Shown: positions 52,895-61,698, numbered from the stretch's first letter. The stretch is 64,000 bases of DNA from Nitrososphaerales archaeon (GCA_030041355.1 JASHNZ010000012.1:47263-111262); one strand, 5' to 3'. Made by a program: numbers and translations. Notes: generated by a model from the sequence alone, not told the origin.

Positions 52895-53431
52895 TCAGGC
52901 CGAATTCATTGAGGCAGTAACCTGCTGTGCAATCGGCCGAACTTCCCGCAGAAGACCGGTCTCCATGTCGAAAACAAAGCCTCGCACAGGAACATCCTTT
53001 GCGATCCAAGGGTGTGATCTTACTTTCTCGATTTGTTCCCGAGTGTTTTGGTCGGGGTTGGTATAAGAAAAGAAACGCATGGGAACAGGTGACGCATCTC
53101 CCGTAGAGGCGCTCAGTTTCGCGTTCAGTTCATCATCGGTGAATGTCGTAAACCCACAGCCTGTATGGTTGAGGAGCAGTATCTCTGTCGTTCCAAGTAT
53201 GCGATTGGAAACAATAAGCTCTGCGAGAACATCTTCAGTTACCGCGGGTCCACCGGTCCGTATAACGTCGATATCGGCTTGTGGTATCCCCAAGATTCGG
53301 GGGAGGTCTGAAAGGCGAGGATCCATGCAGGTTACAACTACGATTTTGGGGGCGGGTCGCCGGCTCTGCGATGGATCGTAGTTCTTTGCATACTCTCGGT
53401 TCGCTTCTAGTGCCCTATCAATAATGGTCAT
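52895..53431 (-). CDS. Beta-class carbonic anhydrase
   Basis: The 178-residue protein has the beta-CA zinc ligands: Cys35 and the Asp37/Arg39 dyad in TCMDPRL, and His89 and Cys92 in HTGCG. It interconverts CO2 and bicarbonate in the cytoplasm. The length is that of small beta-CAs. It is convergent with the NIPSNAP gene and stands alone. Confidence 0.92.
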   Translation of the reverse strand: MTIIDRALEANREYAKNYDPSQSRRPAPKIVVVTCMDPRLSDLPRILGIPQADIDVIRTGGPAVTEDVLAELIVSNRILGTTEILLLNHTGCGFTTFTDDELNAKLSASTGDASPVPMRFFSYTNPDQNTREQIEKVRSHPWIAKDVPVRGFVFDMETGLLREVRPIAQQVTASMNSA

Positions 53432-54017
53432 GGTTTTCCTTACATCTTCGTGTTGGATTTAGATATTTCTAAGTCAAAAACTAGATTTTGTTATCTTTGC
53501 AAGAGCCTACACTTTCCTCATGTGGTAAAGCCTGAGTGCTCCTGACGGCGTCTAAGCAGTTGATACCGAAGTGCTCGCTATTGTACTTCGCTCGGATATG
53601 ATTGTAAACGAAAGGCTAATTCGATGCTCAGGAAATTTTTCAAGGTATCAAGCACTTTCACCCAAATTTGGTCGGTACCCATCTGGAAGTCCTTTGCCCT
53701 CAGTCAAAAATCTCTGCAAACTTTTACTTATGTAGAAGTCCCAAGCTGGTTGGCAAACTCCATAACATTCGGCTTGCGACGTTAACCCGACACGCATCAT
53801 GGTAACTGGCTTCTTGTCTTTGTATAGCTTTGCTCAGGCGACAATTAAACAATCGTTGTCCGAAAAATAGAAACTGAAAAACTTTCTGATATCAATGCCC
53901 TAAGAGTAACTTGAATATGCCAAATTAAAGGCCGTTTTTGAAAACCAAAAGAGGCCGCATTGTTCTCAGGGGACTTTTTTGGTCTCTTTTTTCCTTTCTC
54001 TTGTTAGTTTAGTGGGA
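53432..54017. other. Long intergenic stretch, no gene seen
   Basis: The stretch between two minus-strand genes has stops in all frames and no tRNA-like or repeat features I can see. A T-rich run at about 53970-54003 (TTTTTTGG, TCTTTTTTCC) lies just downstream of the next gene but on the wrong strand to be its terminator. Confidence 0.5.
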
Positions 54018-54665
54018 TTAATACGTTGGTACAACTTCGAAACCGCCCACGCCCAACAGTTGGGCACTAAGGACTTGGGCAGGGCAAGAGCCTGTGTGAG
54101 GATACCAAGAAGAAAAGTCTGAGCTTAGGAACTGGACTGACGAAGCATTGCTTGGCACCACGACCATCGGAAACAGAGAGCAAAACTGCAGCAGAAAGAT
54201 CCCGTATACCCCACTCGTTATGTTTGTGGGCACACCAATAGTGTACGTCACAGTTTCAGTTTGATTATTTGGATTCGGACTGCTTGATACGTTCACACTG
54301 CTTGGCGATGCTACAACTTGAAATTGAGAAGTAACTACGTTGAAGTTGCAGGACGAGCATACACCGTAATTGCCCGAAGAGTTGTTCTCATAAACCGTGA
54401 TGTACGAAGAGAATGAAATTGTATTGTTGAGCGAGTTTGTATAGTTAACACAAATTGTTCCGGTAGAGCCACTACTTAAAACAAGAACAGAGATTGGATT
54501 TGGAGAGTCGTAATTGTAGTAAGTGTTGCAGGAAGAAGGGGCAGATGGAGGAACTGTACCAATCAAGGAAGAGCTAAGGACATTGTCAAGATAGGCCCCA
54601 AACATAAGAGAGATTACAATTATTGGGACAAAGCCAACGACTATTTTTTTATTCCATAACCCCAA
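54018..54665 (-). CDS. Anchored extracellular protein, Asn/Ser/Thr-rich
   Basis: The 215-residue protein begins with a basic stretch and one hydrophobic segment (about residues 8-24) followed by a low-complexity outside part rich in Ser, Thr, Asn and Tyr with several N-glycosylation sites (NNSSGNYGV and others) and cysteines (CSSCNF). Beta-sandwich fold is likely. TTG start at 54665. It resembles surface or pilus-associated proteins. Family not recognised. Confidence 0.7.
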   Translation of the reverse strand: MGLWNKKIVVGFVPIIVISLMFGAYLDNVLSSSLIGTVPPSAPSSCNTYYNYDSPNPISVLVLSSGSTGTICVNYTNSLNNTISFSSYITVYENNSSGNYGVCSSCNFNVVTSQFQVVASPSSVNVSSSPNPNNQTETVTYTIGVPTNITSGVYGIFLLQFCSLFPMVVVPSNASSVQFLSSDFSSWYPHTGSCPAQVLSAQLLGVGGFEVVPTY

Positions 54666-55137
54666 ATCCCATTCGCTCCTCTTCAGCTAGTAGATGACGA
54701 ACATCAGCTATTTGATGCTAGTCCTCTAAAGAAGTGTTCTGAATTATAGAACAAGCGGGCGGCCTTAAAGAAATGAACTACTTCTTGCTAAATGTCAGAC
54801 TCATATGTGCTATAACGAAGCGAAGCATCTCGTGTCAACCCGGTGGTCGATACCACGCTACAAAGATGACTCTGTACATTCTTCATTGAGTAAAATTAAC
54901 CACGTTTAGTATTCTCATAGAGTACGTCATTCGAGAATAAACTTGTGCTCATCAACCCGGATGAAAGACCGTTAGAAAACAACTAAAGATGAAACAGGGC
55001 CCTGTCCTATAGTCTTCAAGGCTCAGTGTGACTTTCTGCTCTTGCTATGTGGTACCAGGATGACAAAAAATCCCCCACCAGCCTTCTCGTAACAAAGCCT
55101 AAATCACTCGATAGCGCGCTCAAGAAATTCTATACCA
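54666..55137. other. Intergenic stretch, no gene seen
   Basis: No credible frame is present. TTCTGAATTATAGAA near 54738-54752 holds a TTATAG-like sequence that could be the minus-strand promoter of the anchored protein gene. A possible plus-strand TATA-like AATTCTATACC near 55124-55135 would lie too close to ATG 55138 to be its promoter. Confidence 0.45.
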
Positions 55138-55353
55138 ATGAAACGGAAAGGAAATTCCAAAATCAAAGCACTCAGCCTAATCCTCATTCTTATTTTTGTG
55201 ATATTTGGACTTGTAGCGGCGCTGGTTTCGGGTATTAGTTCATTGTCAGAAGCTGTCCTTTTTCCCTCTTGGGCTTACTTAGTTATCGCTCTTGCACTAA
55301 TTTTAGTGGGAGCCTACATGGCGCATTCACACAAGAGAAACCAAAATTCATAA
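55138..55353 (+). CDS. Small two-helix membrane protein
   Basis: The 71-residue protein starts MKRKGNSKIKA and has two hydrophobic segments (about 12-33 and 42-62) with a short basic tail (SHKRNQNS). Positive charges on both ends place both termini in the cytoplasm. No family recognised. The gene stands alone among long noncoding stretches. Confidence 0.55.
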   Translation: MKRKGNSKIKALSLILILIFVIFGLVAALVSGISSLSEAVLFPSWAYLVIALALILVGAYMAHSHKRNQNS

Positions 55354-55851
55354 TTCCAAATGCCAAGTCTTGCTTATTCATTCGTAGCTAAAGTCCAAAC
55401 CCAGGTGAGCGATAATCCTCGCGCCTCGAGATTTCCTATCCGCAAAGCACGAGCTATCGCTTTCGTCTAAAAGTGATTATAGAAAGGGGCTTGCAGAAAA
55501 TGTGCCTAGCTTAGCAGAAGCCTGGATCATATCGCAAACTAGGAGCTAAAGGCTTCTTTCTTTGCGGTCTCGCGAATTTTTCTTGTGCATGCTTTTGAAT
55601 TATCAGAAAATCTGGTCGCCTTATGCTGGGTCTGAAAACCGGGCTATTGTGTTCGAGCCTACTGCTAGCACTTACATCAAGGGCCAAATTGAAGTTTGTG
55701 GTCCGTTATTTGGCGGGAACACGGAGGCTTGAGAACGACTGGTTCCTGGCTCCCTGCAGACTTTTCCTTCCTAGACTCTTACAAGAAAAAAGCTTATCAT
55801 TACAGTGTTCTTCTTCGATCTACTGTCCGAAATCAAAGATCTTGATCAAAA
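55354..55851. other. Intergenic stretch, no gene seen
   Basis: No credible gene is seen on either strand. Near its right end AGCTTATCATTAC (about 55791-55803) is the likely promoter element for the secreted protein gene that begins at 55852. Nothing structured such as a tRNA was found. Confidence 0.45.
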
Positions 55852-57270
55852 ATGAGTAAACAGTATCGATCCCACACTTTACTTTTGTTCTGTGCCCTAA
55901 TTTTGCTCGCCATGCCAGTAAGTACTCTCTCCACGAGTGCGCAAGCAACTCAAAATAAAGGAAACAACCTATCGAGCGCACTTATGCTTCCGAATCCACA
56001 GAGCAGCTTGCCTTCGTCTACCAAGTCTTTCGCATTTGTCTCAGATTTCGAAACGCTAACCCTTGAGGGATGGCAATCGATTCAGGGTGCACATCCCACA
56101 GTAGTCACCTCTGTTAATTATACCGGTGAGCCTTCACTCAGGTCGTCGGCCAAAAGCGGTAAACAGATCGATTTCGCTAATAGCAACTTTGTCACTGGAC
56201 AATCCGCAGTTTCGATTCAAGTAGCAATTCACGCTGCAAAGGGCACGAGTGGTTTCTTCGGCCTAGGTTCAAACGATACAAATTATGTTGCGGCTGTGGG
56301 TGTAAGCAACGGTAAGGTTTTTGCCGGACCAAGTCTCACTCGCTTGAAGGAAATTGAAGCAATTCCCAAGGACACTGCATATCCTTCAGGCTGGGTTTAC
56401 ATCATCGCAGATCTTGCAGTTAGCAACAATAAATGGACCATGCAGGTTTTTGTTGACAGAACGAATGAATCCGGTTTTCAAGTGTCAGTTCCGAACGCCG
56501 GAAGCTACGCTGGCGCATTAATCGAGACTACGAGTGGAACCGTGTACTACACGAACATAATTGCAACAACAGTTACACTCGCTAAATATGTGCCTGGGTA
56601 TCATCCGATGCAAGGCTACGGGGGTTCTATTGAGGAACCAAAGAATTGCTGCGGTGCTGATTATACAAGTCTACTGCCCGCCTTCTACAACTTAACAGCC
56701 GTGATGACAATCAACAATTTTTCCGTACCAGAGTCAGACGTTTTGAGTTTTCAAATCAACGCCCAGAACAGAACGAGCGCTACCCAACCTACCTGCTCGG
56801 GCTTCTTCCAGATCGGCATGTTTCTTGATCCTGAGACTAGGTACGTGGACCCGTGGTATGTCTCTGACGGACATTGCAACCCCTTTTCGTTTCCTCAGGG
56901 AAGCACTTTACACATTGCCAACAACGAGAAAATAATTCTCTCTATTGTTTTCGATAAGGCTAGTCACACAATACTTTTCAAGGAAGTGTTCACGTCCATC
57001 CACAAAACACTGTCGGAGAGAGTCTCATATTCCGGTGGAGCATTCTACAGCCTGTTCACGCAAATGGAGTATCAGCCGAGCAGCAGTTATCCCATTGGCG
57101 AGTACAAAATCACAGGGTCAATTTTTGGAGTGCAGATTACAGAAGAAAGTGGAGTAAGAGAATATCTCCCAGCATCCTACCTGATGCCTTTCAATATTGA
57201 CACGCCTACTACATGGGACGTTCACTATTATGTAAACGACACGGCAGGCTATGACGAGCTGAGCATTTAG
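55852..57270 (+). CDS. Secreted beta-sandwich protein, possibly lectin-like
   Basis: The 472-residue protein has a signal peptide: basic N-terminus, hydrophobic core TLLLFCALILLAMPVSTL and STSAQA as a cleavage-like site. The mature part has two alternating beta-rich halves: FETLTLEGWQSIQGAHPTVV followed by SGFFGLGSNDTNYVAAVGV, and later NFSVPESDVLSFQINAQN. These look like concanavalin-A-type sandwiches. There is no hydrophobic C-terminal anchor. A carbohydrate-binding or processing function is inferred only from fold impression. Start ATG 55852. Confidence 0.75.
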   Translation: MSKQYRSHTLLLFCALILLAMPVSTLSTSAQATQNKGNNLSSALMLPNPQSSLPSSTKSFAFVSDFETLTLEGWQSIQGAHPTVVTSVNYTGEPSLRSSAKSGKQIDFANSNFVTGQSAVSIQVAIHAAKGTSGFFGLGSNDTNYVAAVGVSNGKVFAGPSLTRLKEIEAIPKDTAYPSGWVYIIADLAVSNNKWTMQVFVDRTNESGFQVSVPNAGSYAGALIETTSGTVYYTNIIATTVTLAKYVPGYHPMQGYGGSIEEPKNCCGADYTSLLPAFYNLTAVMTINNFSVPESDVLSFQINAQNRTSATQPTCSGFFQIGMFLDPETRYVDPWYVSDGHCNPFSFPQGSTLHIANNEKIILSIVFDKASHTILFKEVFTSIHKTLSERVSYSGGAFYSLFTQMEYQPSSSYPIGEYKITGSIFGVQITEESGVREYLPASYLMPFNIDTPTTWDVHYYVNDTAGYDELSI

Positions 57271-57392
57271 AGACAAATCATCGCAGCGGACGAACCAAGA
57301 GTTTGTTTTCCAATGTGAGTACTTCCCTTGAAAAAATTCTGGTCCGTAGGAATAAATATCCGGGAAAAAGTATTGGAAAGAATGCGAACAAC

Positions 57393-57605
57393 ATGTCCAA
57401 GGCAAAAACAATAGTTCCAATTTCACAATGCGACACCTGCGCAGACCTTGCAGATCAGGCTTTCGAGTCTGGGAACGAGATCGAAATAGGAAAAGTTGCG
57501 GTCCGATTTCTCGAGCACGTGATTAATCAGCATACTGGCGAAGTTATGACTGTTCTCGCGGAGAAGTATGGACCGATTTTTATGAGCAAGCGGGCGATGC
57601 GTTAA
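57393..57605 (+). CDS. Small conserved-looking soluble protein
   Basis: The 70-residue protein has a CDTCADLAD segment (CxxC), then helices EIEIGKVAVRFLEHVINQHTG and VLAEKYGPIFM. ATG 57393 (MSKAKTIV) is preferred because a TATA-like AATAAATATCC lies near 57349-57359; the frame extends upstream to 57303. It is tail-to-tail with the next gene, overlapping it by 4 bp. Function unknown. Confidence 0.6.
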   Translation: MSKAKTIVPISQCDTCADLADQAFESGNEIEIGKVAVRFLEHVINQHTGEVMTVLAEKYGPIFMSKRAMR

Positions 57606-57916
57606 ACAATTTCCCCGCCGCCAGACACCGCATCCAGCGCCAAGGAGACTTTTTCGCCTTCAAGCTTGTACAACAGTTGATGTATGGACTCGTGCGCAAT
57701 TGCGAACGCCATAGCCTCGATTGCGCGCGTCAAAAAGAAAAATTTCTCTGGCTTCGAATGTCCTTGGAGTCGGCAAGTCCTCGTCCATCCTTCCGCGCAG
57801 ATTTTTATCGCCGAGCTTCCAAGTGCGACGTAAGATAGAGGGATCCCTCCGTTGCGCAGAATGGAGCTATTGCTTTTTCTGGTGGCTATTTTTAGGACGG
57901 TACCTGTCGCTTCCAT
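57602..57916 (-). CDS. Small HExxH-containing protein, unknown
   Basis: The 104-residue protein contains IAHESIHQLLYKLEGEKVS. HESIH fits an HExxH zinc motif, with a glutamate soon after. The first half has KIATRKSNSSILRNGG. Its ATG follows directly on the TAG of the DUF5679 gene (TAGATG), so the two are cotranscribed. It overlaps the opposite-strand gene at the stop. A metallopeptidase role is only inferred from the motif. Confidence 0.55.
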   Translation of the reverse strand: MEATGTVLKIATRKSNSSILRNGGIPLSYVALGSSAIKICAEGWTRTCRLQGHSKPEKFFFLTRAIEAMAFAIAHESIHQLLYKLEGEKVSLALDAVSGGGEIV

Positions 57917-58060
57917 CTACGCAGATCCGATTCTGAAGATTTTTGTTCCGCACACGGGGCATACGCCTTGAGTAGCAGGTTTGCCATTTTTCATAGTGAT
58001 TTGTTTTGGATCTTTAATCTCTCTTTTTGCCTTACATTTCACACAATATGCTTCTACCAT
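57917..58060 (-). CDS. DUF5679 zinc-ribbon protein (47 residues)
   Basis: A short complete gene encodes MVEAYCVKCKAKREIKDPKQ, then a middle stretch and GVCPVCGTKIFRIG, which is the typical pattern of the widely conserved archaeal DUF5679 zinc ribbon (two CxxC pairs). ATG 58060, stop TAG 57917-57919. Its stop is followed immediately by the ATG of the HExxH gene. Function unknown; it is often found in archaeal genomes and easily missed because of its size. Confidence 0.85.
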   Translation of the reverse strand: MVEAYCVKCKAKREIKDPKQITMKNGKPATQGVCPVCGTKIFRIGSA

Positions 58061-58228
58061 AGTTTTAACAACGCCTAGTTGAGCGCTTTATGGACTACAA
58101 AGCGTTAAAGCTTTGCTCGACTCGGAAAAAACCCACGGACCGAAATATAAAAGTGACGTACATCATTAACGAAACACTCTTAGGCACATTTTTCGTTTGC
58201 GACCCTGAAGGAATGTGATTCTTTCAAT

Positions 58229-58387
58229 TTGGAAAGTCAGTCAGACAAAAATGAGGAGTACAAAGAGCAGTGGTTAGAAAATCTAACCTTTTCATGCGTA
58301 AAGTGTAGTGCTTCTTACAAAACAAGAAATGAGCTGCTCACTCATTACGATCAAACAAGACACGACAGGTATGCCGACTGGAAGTAG
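58229..58387 (+). CDS. Single-finger C2H2 protein (52 residues)
   Basis: The 52-residue frame encodes an acidic leader and one C2H2-type finger (FSCVKCSASYKTRNELLTHY then DQTRH; C-x2-C-x12-H-x6-H). A TATA-like AATATAAAAG is at 58144-58153, so the leader is about 50 bases. TTG 58229 is the only start codon in the frame. The finger's H spacing is longer than in the 50641 protein. A nucleic-acid or protein contact is guessed. Confidence 0.6.
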   Translation: MESQSDKNEEYKEQWLENLTFSCVKCSASYKTRNELLTHYDQTRHDRYADWK

Positions 58388-58394
58388 GAGATCT

Positions 58395-58835
58395 CTACCT
58401 TTTTCTCTTGGAAGCTTTGGATTTCCTAGCACGCTTTCTACTCGTAGATCTCCTGCTCGCACGAGAAGCTCGCCTAGAGGAAGTCTTTACAATTCCAAGA
58501 ACGTTCTTTTCAGGATCATACAAGAGCGCGCCGGTTACCATGCCCGGAACTTCGAATCTCTGAAGGAGACTACCTCCAGCTCTTTCCACTCGGGCGATTG
58601 TACCTTCGAGATCCTCATCCCCGACATAGAACCTGACAACCTCGTCGGCACCTTGCTTTTTGTACATGCCTCCAGCAAGACTTTTCCCTTGCGGTCCTGT
58701 TGAGATCATCCAATATGTTTGGCCTTCGCCCATTGGGGCGGATTGGAAATTCCAGCCAAAGGCTTCAGAGTAAAACTTGCTCATTTTCTCGGGATCGTTC
58801 ACAGGTATTTCAAAATGCACAAGAGAATTTTGCAT
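58395..58835 (-). CDS. VOC/glyoxalase-fold protein with Arg/Lys/Ser-rich tail
   Basis: The 146-residue protein has a single vicinal-oxygen-chelate domain: LVHFEIPVNDPEKMSKFYSE, FGWNFQSAPM and MVTGALLYDPEKNVLGIV. Residues 117-146 form a very basic tail (SSRRASRASRRSTSRKRARK) that is absent from ordinary VOC proteins and looks like a nucleic-acid- or chromatin-binding extension. The fold belongs to the glyoxalase/bleomycin-resistance group, often VOC proteins of unknown substrate. ATG 58835. Confidence 0.82.
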   Translation of the reverse strand: MQNSLVHFEIPVNDPEKMSKFYSEAFGWNFQSAPMGEGQTYWMISTGPQGKSLAGGMYKKQGADEVVRFYVGDEDLEGTIARVERAGGSLLQRFEVPGMVTGALLYDPEKNVLGIVKTSSRRASRASRRSTSRKRARKSKASKRKR

Positions 58836-58956
58836 GATTTTTGAGAGCCAATCGAGGCCCTAAATAAGTTTGACCTATATTGTCTATTGAGGTCGAGTTT
58901 TGCGAGACAATTCTCCCACAAAAAGGAACGAAAGTATAGCATTAATACAAGATTAC

Positions 58957-59185
58957 ATGGTGGAATTATCCAGCTATAGCCTCCTTATCACAAGCGAAGC
59001 TCCTAGGCGGCGTCGGTTCAATACTTGTTCTTGTCGGTGGGTTGGGCTCTCTCGCCACGGTCTATCTCGGAGCAACTCTTCCAATAGTCGGATTGATTAT
59101 GACATTGATCGCAGTGAAGTACATCTCTGATGTTGCGCTTTGGGATGCTTCAATAGCGGTTGTGTCTGGGCTCAATGAAAAGTGA
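58957..59185 (+). pseudogene. Truncated, frameshifted DUF996-like membrane protein
   Basis: ATG 58957 opens a frame (MVELSSYSLL) that breaks, while a neighbouring frame reads SLSQAKLLGGVGSILVLVGG and GATLPIVGLIMTLIAVKYIS up to TGA 59183-59185. The second part matches the N-terminal half of DUF996-type membrane proteins. The C-terminal half is missing. The one-base shift and the loss of the remainder mark it as a remnant. I cannot tell whether the shift is real or a sequencing error. Confidence 0.55.
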
Positions 59186-59237
59186 TCGGCAAGGTCAATG
59201 AATGTTTACTCTGCTCAGTATATGAACGCCCACGCGC

Positions 59238-59927
59238 TTGAATCCCAGTAGGGTCATTCACGATTTGGCAGACAATAATTTCGTTGGCAAATGGCAGACA
59301 GATCGAGATAAGGAGCCTGTTTCGGCTAAAATAAAGAATATTGTAGCTCCGCAAGGTGACTTGAAAAAGAAACTTAACGAAACAGAGAGAGCTCTAGCTT
59401 CGCAGATCTCAAAACTTGACAAGACGATCACAAAAATGAATGCAAAGGAAAAGGGTCTTTTCACAAAGACTAGTGCAGCCTTTCAAAAGCATGATACAGT
59501 TCAGGCTCATGCGTATGCAAACGAGCTCACAGAACTGAGGAAAGCAATCAAACTTGTGAACGGTGCAAAGCTTTGCCTTGAGAGTGTCCAGGGCCGATTA
59601 AAGACCATAACTGACGTTGGAGACCTGGCGGTCGCTCTCATCCCTGCAGGGCAGGTCGTCAGATCCGTTAGAAAGACTCTCATGAGTGTAATGCCTTCGG
59701 CAAATGAATCAATAGGCGAAATTAATTCGGGGCTTGAAGGATTGATGCAAGAGATAGGAAGCATCTCAGGGATGAGCGGTTTCAGCTTTGATTCGGCGAC
59801 AAGCGAAGAGGCAGAAAAAATACTTGCAGAAGCCTCAGTCGTCGCAGAATCGAAGATGGCATCAAATCTGCCTAATCTCGACAACGTCCCTATGCCAGAT
59901 CCATCTGCTGGGGATACTTCGATCTAA
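59238..59927 (+). CDS. CdvB-family ESCRT-III-like protein
   Basis: The 229-residue protein has the Snf7/CdvB core: basic helices 1-2 (LKKKLNETERALASQISKLD, then EKGLFTKTSAAFQKHD), and helix 3-4 segments KLCLESVQGRLKTITDVGD and IGEINSGLEGLMQEIGSISG. A short C-terminal region rich in Asp and Pro follows (MPDPSAGDTS); the winged helix of full CdvB is absent, so it resembles the shorter CdvB1/B2 paralogues. ESCRT-III proteins polymerise to cut membranes in division. CdvA and CdvC are not in the window. TTG start. Confidence 0.85.
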   Translation: MNPSRVIHDLADNNFVGKWQTDRDKEPVSAKIKNIVAPQGDLKKKLNETERALASQISKLDKTITKMNAKEKGLFTKTSAAFQKHDTVQAHAYANELTELRKAIKLVNGAKLCLESVQGRLKTITDVGDLAVALIPAGQVVRSVRKTLMSVMPSANESIGEINSGLEGLMQEIGSISGMSGFSFDSATSEEAEKILAEASVVAESKMASNLPNLDNVPMPDPSAGDTSI

Positions 59928-59973
59928 GAGACATTTTTTTCTCGCAATGGCGAAACAAATACCGCATCCGGCA

Positions 59974-60513
59974 TCAGTCCGGCTCAGAGGTCAGTCCGAG
60001 CTGAGTGAGATTTTGGCCATCGCTGAAACTGATGATTACGTTCCAATTTTCATATGGCGGTATTGGAATGTTTGGATAAGTGAGAATCACCAAATCATTT
60101 GCTCCAGATTGTATCTCGGGCGTGCTTTCGGAAACCGGCAGACAACCGTTACTTAATGGGACAAGCGTGGTTGCATTAGTGGAAAGCCGCGAGGCAAAAA
60201 TCGTCACGTTGGTCATGGTGATCGTACTCGGTGACAAATTTGTCACATAGACGTCAAGTTGCGCGTCTCCTGTGCATGTAGTGGTCAAAGAATTTGATGA
60301 CGCTTGTCCGCTTATGAGGGTGATTCCAGAAAAGGACAAGCCACCCTGGGAACTCGATGTGCTCTGGTTCGGAGGAGTCACCAAGTAACCTAGAACTAGT
60401 CCTACGACTACGATTGCTACAAAACTTCCCACGAGCAAACTGGTAATGAGGTTGCTACGAGAGATTGCCCTTGTGTCTTTGATTTTTTTAGCCAAAGTAG
60501 AGCGCGGTGTCAA
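59974..60513 (-). CDS. Single-anchor extracellular protein
   Basis: The 179-residue protein has a basic N-terminus (RAISRSNL) and one long hydrophobic helix (LITSLLVGSFVAIVVVGLVL, about residues 23-42), followed by an outside Ser/Thr/Asn-rich beta-type domain with one Cys pair (TTTCTGD and NGCLP). Such a layout is common for archaeal surface proteins. A TATA-like AAAATATAGACC at about 60549-60560 (minus) and TTG 60513 are the promoter and start. No family recognised. It is tail-to-tail with the CdvB gene. Confidence 0.7.
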   Translation of the reverse strand: MTPRSTLAKKIKDTRAISRSNLITSLLVGSFVAIVVVGLVLGYLVTPPNQSTSSSQGGLSFSGITLISGQASSNSLTTTCTGDAQLDVYVTNLSPSTITMTNVTIFASRLSTNATTLVPLSNGCLPVSESTPEIQSGANDLVILTYPNIPIPPYENWNVIISFSDGQNLTQLGLTSEPD

Positions 60514-60822
60514 GGGCCAACTCCTAAAATCATGGAAGAATTCAGGTCTATATTTTCATTGATGTGAGCGAATTGAATTCCGCTCCACACCTGTTGATTT
60601 CCCTGATCAGACATGATCCATATTAGCGACGGAACTTTGCTCGCGAACAGCATATCCGCTTGAGTGTTTTCCTGCGTAGCTCTTGGATTTGAGATGCAAA
60701 ACTCTCTGGAATTTGAGTTTATGGTAGTTTATTTTTCAAATATTTGAGGCATTTTCTCAATGTACTAAAAGCGGAACAGCGCAACTTAATAATAGCAAGT
60801 CAAAGCCAGAGAATGCGCACAC
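60514..60822. other. Divergent promoter region between anchored protein gene and tatC
   Basis: Holds the minus-strand TATA-like AAAATATAGACC (about 60549-60560) for the anchored protein gene and the plus-strand TATA-like AACTTAATAATAGC (about 60782-60795), which places a leaderless start at TTG 60823. No other gene or structure is seen. Confidence 0.55.
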
Positions 60823-61698
60823 TTGACGACGGAAACAGCTTCGAGAGCTGGCGGAAATCCAGAGGAAGGCAACCCTCCAGAGGCGGCAGCTGGTGGCTTG
60901 AACTTCACTTCCATTATGGGCCATCTTAGCGAGCTTTCGGTCAGGCTCAAGAACTGTCTTTTCGCTTACATCATAGCTCTTGCTGTTGTTTCTTCAATTC
61001 CTAATCCGTTTCATCCTTTCGGTGGTCCATACTCTTTCTTCGGTTACAACTTTCTCTTGGCTGTCTTAATACGCAGAGCTGAAGTAGCTTACGCACCCGG
61101 TGTTGTTTTCATTGCCCAAAGTCCCGCTGATCCCATATTTGCTTTTCTTAATTTGTGCATGATTTTAGCTCTCTTAGTCAGCTTGCCTTACATCTTTTAC
61201 GAGATCTACGGGTTTGTCGCACCAGGGTTATATCAACGAGAAAAAAGAGTGGTGCGCAAATACCTTCTTCCGTTCACCGTACTTTTGACCATTGGTGGAT
61301 TTTTTGGACTATTCGTAATTTTTCCAATTGTAATGAAGATACTCCTGCTCTTTTTTAAGCCCCTCGGAGTTGGATATTATTTCACGCTTAGCAGTTTCGT
61401 AAGTTTTCTGATTTTAATTCCTCTGATGACAGGACTCGCATTCACATTTCCAGTCTTTATCATACCTTTGGTCGAATTACGAATCCTGAAAGCCGAGCAG
61501 CTCTCCAAGGCTCGCAAATGGTTCTATGTTGGTTTCGCACTCGCTGTGAGTATAGCAAACCCCGATCCTACGGATATCTCGAGCATCCCAGTTATAGTAC
61601 CCGTACTTATTCTATATGAGATCACAATTTTTGTCGCAAAGAGAATTGAAAAGAACAGAGCGGCTAGAGCTGTCGCTCAAGGGCTTTCTGTTCCGTAA
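60823..61698 (+). CDS. tatC: Sec-independent protein translocase TatC
   Basis: The 291-residue protein has the TatC start IMGHLSELSVRLKN, about six membrane helices and the conserved loop YEIYGFVAPGLYQREKRVV between helices 2 and 3, with LAFTFPVFIIPL downstream. The N-terminal extension (about 30 residues, Gly/Pro/Glu-rich) precedes the HLSEL motif. TatC receives folded twin-arginine cargo, such as cofactor-containing enzymes. No TatA gene was found in the window. TTG start, about 26-38 bp after a TATA-like box. Confidence 0.93.
   Translation: MTTETASRAGGNPEEGNPPEAAAGGLNFTSIMGHLSELSVRLKNCLFAYIIALAVVSSIPNPFHPFGGPYSFFGYNFLLAVLIRRAEVAYAPGVVFIAQSPADPIFAFLNLCMILALLVSLPYIFYEIYGFVAPGLYQREKRVVRKYLLPFTVLLTIGGFFGLFVIFPIVMKILLLFFKPLGVGYYFTLSSFVSFLILIPLMTGLAFTFPVFIIPLVELRILKAEQLSKARKWFYVGFALAVSIANPDPTDISSIPVIVPVLILYEITIFVAKRIEKNRAARAVAQGLSVP

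Noticed and set aside
53960..54005. T-rich terminator of the anchored protein gene
   Set aside because: The T run is on the plus strand while the gene is on the minus strand.
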